Positions 1 to 5,933 of a stretch of DNA of 17,464 nt are shown piece after piece (positions within the stretch are counted from its first letter, which is position 1; each line of letters begins with the position of its first letter). The position numbers and the translations under genes are program-made. The stretch spans positions 1-17,464 of the forward strand of contig CANTGP010000013.1 in assembly GCA_947653315.1 (NCBI GenBank), given 5' to 3'. The DNA comes from an uncultured Lachnospiraceae bacterium (lineage in GTDB: Bacteria; Bacillota; Clostridia; Lachnospirales; Lachnospiraceae). Under the pieces are notes generated by a model that saw nothing but the letters and a program-made list of their open reading frames with translations, was not told where the DNA came from and made no database searches.

Positions 1-41
1 TAGCAAATCCCGCCGCCCTCCACACAAAAATCATGGTCCCG

Positions 42-731
42 CTACCACTCCGTATATACCCTGTTTAACGTTACGGACATAATGGCGAGTATATTAGCAT
101 AAATTGCATTTTCCGGCCATGTGGCATAAACTTCGGAGGATGCCACATTTTTGATGTAGTCTTTATACCTGACATAGTAATTCGGCGCCGTGGCATCGCT
201 TGGCACCCCGTCATGAACCACCACAAATTCAGGAATGACCACCCTGCTAAGTACGATTTCCCCCGTCTCATCCAACGGTTTAATCTCATCCTCCGGTATC
301 TTCGGCGGATATTCGCCGTACAGCGTATGGTCGGGAATGACAATGGTTTCTTCCTCCTGTTCTTCCATTTCCACCGGTATCATCTCCACGGGCTGGAGCG
401 CCAGTGTACCGGCTAAAATCTCCGTTCCCGATATCATGACCGGCTCATATCCCTGCGCATTTACCTCGATGTTGTATTCCGAATAAGGCTGGTCGCTGCC
501 CGGCTCCTGGCTGTATTCCGGCGGCGGCGCGGGAAGCCCTATTTCCTCGGTTTGTCCCGATATGTCGGTATCCAGCGTTTCTATAACGGAATCCGGCATC
601 CCCTTATAGGAAATTTTCACTGTGGCGTCACGGATGGGAATCATTCCCACGGAGGAAGTGACATTGACTTTCAGGTTGCCCGAATAAGGGCTGTCAACCC
701 TCTGTGCGGCATGAATGATGTTTATGGGCAT
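42..731 (-). CDS. SpoIID-like envelope/sporulation protein, N-terminal part, probably truncated by TAG
   Basis: The product is 229 residues. It starts MPINII, and residues about 16-110 look like a transthyretin/carboxypeptidase-regulatory-like beta sandwich (KVNVTSS, ATVKISYKG, SGQTEEIGLPAPP, YNIEVNAQGY). A linker follows (TLYGEYPPKIPEDE, GEIVLSRVVIPEFVVVHDG), then a segment resembling the start of a SpoIID-like domain (NVASSEVYATWPENAIYANI, ending LNRVYTEW). From memory, Lachnospiraceae proteins with this N-terminus continue well past TEW, through the rest of that domain into peptidoglycan-binding repeats. Here TAG follows TEW directly. The 41 bases beyond it stay open in frame but resemble that continuation only weakly. 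I therefore suspect a nonsense mutation or rearrangement, unless a short form is genuine. The ATG at 731 has AGAGG 7 bases upstream, inside a hairpin. No signal peptide or membrane segment is visible. The family call is fairly sure, the exact role is not. Confidence 0.72.
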   Translation of the reverse strand: MPINIIHAAQRVDSPYSGNLKVNVTSSVGMIPIRDATVKISYKGMPDSVIETLDTDISGQTEEIGLPAPPPEYSQEPGSDQPYSEYNIEVNAQGYEPVMISGTEILAGTLALQPVEMIPVEMEEQEEETIVIPDHTLYGEYPPKIPEDEIKPLDETGEIVLSRVVIPEFVVVHDGVPSDATAPNYYVRYKDYIKNVASSEVYATWPENAIYANILAIMSVTLNRVYTEW

Positions 732-734
732 AAA

Positions 735-778
735 AAAACCTCTGCATATTTGTTTACCACATTATATGCAGAGGTTTT
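735..778 (-). terminator. Hairpin terminator after htpG, overlapping the RBS of the next gene
   Basis: A perfect 15-base inverted repeat (735-749 with 764-778, arm AAAACCTCTGCATAT) encloses a 14-base loop. On the minus strand it ends in seven T residues at 738-732 and lies 50 bases after the htpG stop, so it fits a rho-independent terminator. The 3' arm also contains AGAGG, at the right distance from the ATG at 731. The same hairpin could therefore hide the ribosome site in read-through RNA. Confidence 0.75.
761..766 (-). promoter_or_regulatory. Possible -10 box (TATAAT) inside the terminator hairpin
   Basis: The minus strand reads TATAAT at 766-761, spanning the junction of the upstream arm and the loop. 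RNA starting about 7 bases further on would begin in the loop and carry only the 3' arm, leaving the AGAGG site of the 731 gene unpaired. No convincing -35 is found 16-18 bases upstream (the sequence there is C-rich), so the promoter call is weak. Confidence 0.35.
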
Positions 779-828
779 GGGGGCCGTGCATCGCCGGAAC
801 ATATCCGGAAAAAGCCGCGGCAGTCCGC

Positions 829-3018
829 TTATTTCGTAAGCATCATCATAATCTCGTTACTTCTTGCGATGAACTTCGTCATGGCTTCCGGCGCAAGCGG
901 CGCATTCTGTATCTGCGCCAAGTCATATAACTGCTCGCAAATCATTGTCACGTTTTCCCCTTCCTTATGCTCCAGTACGTACTGTACCAACGGGTGGTTT
1001 GCATTGAGGACGAGGGTCTCCCCTTCCTTGCCGAACATGCCCATGTCCGCGCCGTTCATGGAATACATGCGCATCATATCCTGCATACGCCTGCTTTCCT
1101 CGGAAACCGTAATCATGGAAGACACTTTTTTGTTCTTTAATTTCTCCACTTTCACCGTAAGGTTTTCCTTTTTCAGCGCTTTTTTCATAATCTTGGCGAT
1201 TTCTTCCGCCTGTTCTTCCATTTCCTTTGCGGCCTTCTTGGATGTCTTCGCTTTTAAGGAATCCGTTAAATCGGCATCGATGCGCCTAAAGCGGATGCCT
1301 TCGTTTTTGGCTTCCAGTTGGGATATGAAAGGCTGGTCGATGCTGTGGGTTAAAATCACCGCATCCATTTTCGCCGTCTTAAACATGTTAATATACTGGC
1401 TCTGCTGCTGCTCGTCGGTGACGTAGTAGATGATTTTCTCCTTCTTTTCTTCGTCTTCCCCGTCTTCCGCATCCGCATCTTCGTCCACGATTTCCGCTTC
1501 TACGCGGTTTCCGTCTTCATCCATGACTTCTGCCTGCGCATCATCCTGTCCGCCGGTATTTTCTTCGGTATCGGCATCCGTCCCCGCATCCGGGGCTGCC
1601 GCCGTTTCCCCTTGTGCACTGCCGTCTTCCACCACTTCGGCATCCACCCGGTCGCCGTTTTCATCCATGGCATTCTCCCCGTTATCGGTCTTGCCGACCT
1701 CCAGGCATTCGGGCAGGGTCAGGTATTTTCCTTCCAAATTGCGGAACAGGATGTAATCCGTCATCTTCTCACAGAACTTATCGTCCTTTAAGCAGCCGAA
1801 TTTAATGAACGGTCCGATATCATCCCAGTATTTATCGTATTCCTCTTTTTCCGTCTTGCACATGCCGGAAAGTTTATCCGCCACCTTTTTGGAAATATAA
1901 TCGGAAATCTTCTTCACGAATCCGTCGTTTTGCAGCGCGCTCCGGGACACGTTTAACGGCAGGTCCGGGCAGTCAATGACACCCTTTAACAAAAGCAGGA
2001 ATTCCGGTATGACTTCCTTAATATTATCCGCGATGAACACCTGGTTATTATACAGTTTAATCGTTCCCTCAATGGACTCATATTCCATGTTGATTTTCGG
2101 GAAATAAAGGATTCCCTTTAAGTTAAACGGATAATCCATGTTCAGGTGAATCCAGAATAACGGCTCCTTGTAATCCTGGAATACCTTACGGTAAAACTCC
2201 AAATATTCTTCCTTCGTGCACTCGTTGGGATGTTTTGCCCACAGAGGCGTCGTCTCGTTTAACAGCTCCGGACGTTTTACGATTTTTAATTTCTGCTCGT
2301 CTTCCTCTTTCTCCTTCGCAATCTCCTCCACCACCGTATCGGTATCCAGTTTTTCTTCCGCCTTGATGGTTTGGGTCTCCGTGGTATTTGCCTTTTCCAG
2401 GTAAATCTCCGTAGGCATGAAGGAACAGTATTTCTTAATGACTTCCCTCGCCTTGTACTCATTGCAGAACTCCAGGCAGTCTTCATTGATAAAGAGCGTA
2501 ATCTCCGTACCGATTTCCGTGCGGGAACCTTCTTCCATATCGAACTCCGTACCGCCGTCGCATTCCCAATGTACCGGCGCCGCCCCCTCTTTATAGGAAA
2601 GGGAATCGATGTGTACCCGGTCGGCTACCATAAAAGCGGAATAAAAGCCCAAACCGAAATGCCCTATAATCTGGTCCTCATTGGTCTTGTCCTTGTATTT
2701 TTCAAAGAAATCCGTCGCGCCGGAAAAAGCGATTTGGTTAATGTACTCCTCCACTTCCTCCGCCGTCATTCCGATGCCGTTATCGATGAATTTTAACGTC
2801 TTTTCCTCCGGATTCACGATAACCCTTATCTTTGCCTTAAAATCGTCCGGCAGGGTGCACTCCCCCATCATCTCCAGCTTCTTTAACTTCGTAATCGCGT
2901 CGCATCCGTTGGAAATAAGCTCCCTCATGAAAATATCATGGTCGGAATACAGCCATTTCTTGATAATCGGAAAAATATTATCGCTGTTGATTGATAAATT
3001 ACCATGCTTTGCTGCCAT
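829..3018 (-). CDS. htpG: Molecular chaperone HtpG (bacterial Hsp90)
   Basis: This cytosolic ATP-dependent chaperone has 729 residues from the ATG at 3018. The N-terminal GHKL ATPase shows the N-box around E33 and N37 (RELISNGCDA), the DNGIGM loop at 79-84 and GHFGLGFYSAF at 119-129. The middle domain has NVSRSALQ with R359, the likely gamma-phosphate-sensing arginine. The C-terminal dimerisation part ends with NANHPLVQYVL and NEIMMMLTK. A GTG at 3027 extends the frame by three codons, but family alignment favours MAAKHGN, and GGGAAG (3032-3027) lies 8 bases before the ATG and overlaps the GTG. The protein is about 100 residues longer than typical HtpG because of a strongly acidic insertion at residues 446-527 containing two copies of a 15-residue motif. 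The upstream CIRCE implies HrcA control. Identity is certain; the role of the insertion is unknown. Confidence 0.97.
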   Translation of the reverse strand: MAAKHGNLSINSDNIFPIIKKWLYSDHDIFMRELISNGCDAITKLKKLEMMGECTLPDDFKAKIRVIVNPEEKTLKFIDNGIGMTAEEVEEYINQIAFSGATDFFEKYKDKTNEDQIIGHFGLGFYSAFMVADRVHIDSLSYKEGAAPVHWECDGGTEFDMEEGSRTEIGTEITLFINEDCLEFCNEYKAREVIKKYCSFMPTEIYLEKANTTETQTIKAEEKLDTDTVVEEIAKEKEEDEQKLKIVKRPELLNETTPLWAKHPNECTKEEYLEFYRKVFQDYKEPLFWIHLNMDYPFNLKGILYFPKINMEYESIEGTIKLYNNQVFIADNIKEVIPEFLLLLKGVIDCPDLPLNVSRSALQNDGFVKKISDYISKKVADKLSGMCKTEKEEYDKYWDDIGPFIKFGCLKDDKFCEKMTDYILFRNLEGKYLTLPECLEVGKTDNGENAMDENGDRVDAEVVEDGSAQGETAAAPDAGTDADTEENTGGQDDAQAEVMDEDGNRVEAEIVDEDADAEDGEDEEKKEKIIYYVTDEQQQSQYINMFKTAKMDAVILTHSIDQPFISQLEAKNEGIRFRRIDADLTDSLKAKTSKKAAKEMEEQAEEIAKIMKKALKKENLTVKVEKLKNKKVSSMITVSEESRRMQDMMRMYSMNGADMGMFGKEGETLVLNANHPLVQYVLEHKEGENVTMICEQLYDLAQIQNAPLAPEAMTKFIARSNEIMMMLTK
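1438..1683 (-). repeat. Acidic low-complexity insertion in HtpG with a duplicated motif
   Basis: Residues 446-527 of HtpG are dominated by D, E, A and G. MDENGDRVDAEVVED (451-465) recurs as MDEDGNRVEAEIVDE (499-513), 48 residues later. The insertion sits just before the conserved IIYYVTDE strand, where ordinary HtpG proteins have a short linker. The reading frame is kept on both sides. Confidence 0.8.
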
Positions 3019-3095
3019 TTTACACACTTCCCTTTCTTTTTACATTTTCTTTCAAACATTCCGTTCCTGCCGGTTTTCCACCGCCGCATAATCAA

Positions 3096-3124
3096 AGTTT
3101 AATTCCGCCCGTCAAAAAAGTCAA
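3096..3124 (-). promoter_or_regulatory. Sigma-A-type promoter of htpG
   Basis: The minus strand has TTGACT (3124-3119) and TAAACT (3101-3096) separated by exactly 17 bases. A start near 3089 would give a leader of about 70 bases before the htpG ATG. The -10 matches the consensus at 4 of 6 positions and the -35 at 5 of 6. Confidence 0.6.
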
Positions 3125-3131
3125 GAAAAAA

Positions 3132-3158
3132 TTAGCACTCATTTATAGTGAGTGCTAA
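3132..3158. promoter_or_regulatory. CIRCE operator (HrcA binding site)
   Basis: The sequence reads TTAGCACTC-N9-GAGTGCTAA, a perfect match to the CIRCE consensus, including the 9-base spacer. HrcA is the known repressor at this element in Gram-positive heat-shock operons. It lies 7 bases upstream of the -35 box of htpG, so it probably represses htpG at normal temperature. A TATAAA inside the spacer leaves open a second, overlapping promoter. Confidence 0.96.
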
Positions 3159-3286
3159 TAATATTCCTTTTCCCCTGTATTTATGCGGCTTTGCGGATTT
3201 CTAAAATTTTCGTAAACTGCTGCCAAAGAGTGTTGGAACATTCATTCCCACAGTCTGCCGCCCCCGCAAAACGCGGCACACGGCGC

Positions 3287-4399
3287 CTACGAATCCTCCG
3301 CAAAATATTCCCCGTACACATCAAAGAAATCCGCTGTCTTCACCTGCGGGTCGTGGATAAAAGCCACCTCTCCCCAGGCTTCTTCGTTCAGGTTCCTTGT
3401 CAGTGATTTCACGAATGTATCATATTCCTGCCCGAATACTTCCTTTTTACGCTGTTCCACGATTTTCACTTTATTGGCGTCCGTTTCCGCCCGGTCAAAG
3501 GTGCTGATGCATTTAATGATATGGTAGCCGGATTTCGTCTCCACGATACCGCTGATTTCCCCCGTCCCCAAATTAAAGGCGGCTTCCTCCAGCGCCGGTT
3601 CCATGTCTCCCTTGCCAAAAGAATACGTCCCTTTGCTGTCCTCACTGTAACGTTCCACCAACTGTTCAAAATCCGTCTCCCCGTCCCGTGCCAAATCCAA
3701 TACTTCCTTTGCCTGCGCATACGCCGCCGCTTTCGCGGATTCCGTATACTCGATTTTCTCTCCCGCCCCGTTCAGGGCATAAGTTTTAATCAATATATGC
3801 TGTACCTTGATGGTACGCGCCTCGTCGTCGCTGATTTCCGGATTGATGTCCCGGATAATAAAATTATAAACCTTATTGGCAAGCCCGTATTCCATGTAAA
3901 GCCCTTCGATGATTTCCGGCGTCACTCCCATCAGTTCCCGTTCCTTTTCATTTAAGGATTGGTAATAAACCCCTGCCGCTTCCGCCGCCCGTTCCTTTTC
4001 CTGCTCCGACAGTTCCACCCCGTATTGTGCCGCCAGCAGGTTCATGGACTTAATTTGGGCAATCCGCGCAAGCGCCGTATCCTTGATATTCTGCTCCAGG
4101 GTAACGCCCTCCATATCCGCCTCCCAGATTTCCGCCCCGTACACGCTCTCATACTGGTTTTGGGTGTTGGTCAGGTACACCATGATTTCCGGCAGGGTAC
4201 AGGAAATGCTTTCGATACGGAAAATCTCATCCTTCGCAAAACCGGTAGTCAGTACCACCTTCGTATTGGCATCTTCCTTCTCCCCGCAGCCCGCCATGGA
4301 GGAGACGGCAAGTAAGAGTACGGACAGCAGGACTGCCGTCCCGACCCGCTTGCCCGCCCGTCTGCGTAACGGACCCCGGCCTTTTCTTTCCCGTTTCAT
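3287..4399 (-). CDS. PrsA/PpiC-like peptidylprolyl isomerase lipoprotein
   Basis: This is a 370-residue predicted extracytoplasmic lipoprotein. A basic N-terminus and hydrophobic stretch (TAVLLSVLLLAV) lead to a lipobox-like SMAGC with the lipidated cysteine at residue 38. Residues about 60-190 resemble a SurA/PrsA-type N-terminal chaperone region. Residues about 198-298 are a clear parvulin (PpiC) rotamase domain: KVQHILIKT, DFEQLVERYSED, FGKGDMEPALEEAAFNL, and GYHIIKCI. PrsA-like proteins help secreted proteins fold outside the membrane; that role is inferred from the family. Only 3 bases separate its ATG from the stop of the upstream flavoprotein gene, so the two are almost certainly co-transcribed. 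A G-rich segment (GGGGCGG) just upstream may act as the ribosome site. No good terminator is seen between its stop and CIRCE, only a short GC hairpin without a T run. Confidence 0.9.
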   Translation of the reverse strand: MKRERKGRGPLRRRAGKRVGTAVLLSVLLLAVSSMAGCGEKEDANTKVVLTTGFAKDEIFRIESISCTLPEIMVYLTNTQNQYESVYGAEIWEADMEGVTLEQNIKDTALARIAQIKSMNLLAAQYGVELSEQEKERAAEAAGVYYQSLNEKERELMGVTPEIIEGLYMEYGLANKVYNFIIRDINPEISDDEARTIKVQHILIKTYALNGAGEKIEYTESAKAAAYAQAKEVLDLARDGETDFEQLVERYSEDSKGTYSFGKGDMEPALEEAAFNLGTGEISGIVETKSGYHIIKCISTFDRAETDANKVKIVEQRKKEVFGQEYDTFVKSLTRNLNEEAWGEVAFIHDPQVKTADFFDVYGEYFAEDS

Positions 4400-4402
4400 T
4401 TG

Positions 4403-5806
4403 CTACCGCCCCATCCCTTCCAAAATACTCCTTGCCACGCAGATTCCGTTTGCCGACGCCTGCTGCAGCCCCCTGGTTACGCCTGCGCCGTCGCCGATGG
4501 CGCGCAGTCCTTTTAAACTCGTTTCGAATCCACGGTCCACTACCACGCGGTTGGAATAAAATTTCACTTCCACACCGTATAACAACGTCTCGTCCGATGC
4601 GATTCCCGGCGTCACTTTATCCAAAGCCTCCAACATCTCCTGAATGTCCACCATGATTCTGTGGGGGAATACCAAAGACAAATCCCCCGGCACCGCATCT
4701 TTTAACGTAGGGATTAAGTTGTTGCGGCACAACCGCTCCTCCGTGGTCCTCCTGCCCTTCTTAAAGTCCCCGAAGGTCTGTACCATGATTTTTCCGCCGC
4801 AGAGCATGTTGGACAACTGCGCGATTTGCTTCCCGTATTCGATGGGAGTCTTAAACGGCTTCGTAAAATTCTTGGACACCAAAATCGCAAAATTGGTGTT
4901 GTTTGTCTTATACTCCTTGGATTTATAAGCATGGCCGTTAACCACCGCCAAACCGCCTTCATAATATTCCGTCGCCACCTCGCCGGACGGATTGGTGCAG
5001 AATGTCCGCACCTTATCGTCAAACGTCGGCGCATACAAGACCAGTTTCGCTTCATACAGGTTTTCGTTCAGGTATTGCATGACCTCATCCCGTACCTCCA
5101 CGCGCACACCGATATCCACCGTTCCGGGCGCCGTCTCAATGCCGAGTTCCCCGCACTTATCCTTAAACCAGTCCGCACCTTCACGCCCCACCGCAGCCAC
5201 GATTTCCCCCGCATAAAAAGTATCCCCCTTATCCGTGGCAATCCCTACCGCCCTGCCGTCTTCCACAAGAATCTGTTCCACCATGGTTTGGAACAGGAGC
5301 GTTACCCCCTTTTCCTCCAAATGTTTCTGCAGTTTGGAATAAATCTTATATCCTTCCTCCGTCCCCAAATGCCGGATGGGGCACTCAATCAGCTTTAAAT
5401 TGGCATTGATTGCCGCTTTACGGATCTCCCGGATTTCTTTCGCCTTATCCGCACCGTAAACATTCCGGTCGGCGCCGAACTTTAAATAAACGGCATCCGA
5501 CTCCCGGATTAATCCCACCGTTTCCTCATAACCCAAAATCGCCGGCAGGTTGCCGCCCACGTCCGGCGACAGGGACAGTTTGCCGTCCGAGAAAGCCCCC
5601 GCTCCGGCAAACCCCGTGGTTATGGAACACGGCTTGCAGCCCACGCACTGTTTCGTTACCCGCTTCGGGCAGTTGCGCTTTTCGATGGAGCGTCCTTTCT
5701 CCACCACCAGTACCTTAAGGTCCTGCTTCTTTTCCATTAACTCATAAGCGCAGAAAATCCCGCCCGGTCCCGCGCCGATGATAATCACGTCAAATTTATG
5801 CTCCAT
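4403..5806 (-). CDS. FAD-dependent dehydrogenase of the COG2509 type
   Basis: The product is a 467-residue flavoprotein. The N-terminus carries a dinucleotide-binding fold (VIIIGAGPGGIFCAYE, residues 7-22) and a following acidic position (VVEKG). The C-terminus has the second FAD motif (LRAIGDGAGVTRGLQQASA), as in the two-dinucleotide-binding-domain flavoproteins. Four cysteines cluster at 46, 54, 57 and 60 (CPKRVTKQCVGCKPC), next to FAGAGAFSDGKL. I recognise the arrangement as the uncharacterised COG2509 dehydrogenase family; substrate and electron partner are unknown. The cysteines could bind metal or take part in redox chemistry, which is speculation. The gene is followed 3 bases later by the PpiC lipoprotein gene. 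Upstream lie a 66-base hexamer array and an extended -10 promoter. GAGGA occurs about 15 bases before the ATG, farther than ideal. Confidence 0.88.
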   Translation of the reverse strand: MEHKFDVIIIGAGPGGIFCAYELMEKKQDLKVLVVEKGRSIEKRNCPKRVTKQCVGCKPCSITTGFAGAGAFSDGKLSLSPDVGGNLPAILGYEETVGLIRESDAVYLKFGADRNVYGADKAKEIREIRKAAINANLKLIECPIRHLGTEEGYKIYSKLQKHLEEKGVTLLFQTMVEQILVEDGRAVGIATDKGDTFYAGEIVAAVGREGADWFKDKCGELGIETAPGTVDIGVRVEVRDEVMQYLNENLYEAKLVLYAPTFDDKVRTFCTNPSGEVATEYYEGGLAVVNGHAYKSKEYKTNNTNFAILVSKNFTKPFKTPIEYGKQIAQLSNMLCGGKIMVQTFGDFKKGRRTTEERLCRNNLIPTLKDAVPGDLSLVFPHRIMVDIQEMLEALDKVTPGIASDETLLYGVEVKFYSNRVVVDRGFETSLKGLRAIGDGAGVTRGLQQASANGICVARSILEGMGR

Positions 5807-5838
5807 ACTTTTTCTTTTCTTCCTCTTTCCTTATCCGT

Positions 5839-5904
5839 CATTTTCATTTTCATTTCCATTTTCATTTCCATTTTCATTTCCATTTTCATTTCCATTTCCA
5901 TTTT
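5839..5904 (-). repeat. Hexanucleotide tandem array, 11 copies
   Basis: Eleven contiguous copies of CATTTY on the plus strand (RAAATG on the minus strand) fill the leader between the end of sbcC and the flavoprotein start. The last base alternates T and C for most of the array, giving a partial 12-base period. Such arrays can change copy number by slippage. It lies outside any accepted coding sequence. Confidence 0.95.
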
Positions 5905-5924
5905 CAAAACGGCATGTCTTTTTT

Positions 5925-5933
5925 ATTATACCA
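5925..5933 (-). promoter_or_regulatory. Extended -10 promoter for the flavoprotein-PpiC pair
   Basis: The minus strand reads TGGTATAAT at 5933-5925, a perfect TATAAT with the TGn extension, overlapping the sbcC stop codon. There is no recognisable -35, which extended -10 promoters can lack. Transcripts would start near 5918 and carry the hexamer array in a leader of about 110 bases. Confidence 0.5.

Noticed and set aside
42..44. TAG read through as pyrrolysine or by suppression
   Set aside because: There is no visible readthrough structure or supporting gene in the window, and too little downstream sequence to judge. Truncation is simpler.
3019..3027. GTG start three codons before the htpG ATG
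   Set aside because: It overlaps the GGGAAG ribosome site, and the family starts at the ATG.
3226..3286. Terminator after the PpiC lipoprotein gene
   Set aside because: Only short GC stems (for example CCGC/GCGG) without a T run are present, so I cannot support one.
5839..5904. Hexamer array as a CRISPR or coding repeat
   Set aside because: There are no spacers and the unit is six bases, so it is a simple tandem repeat.
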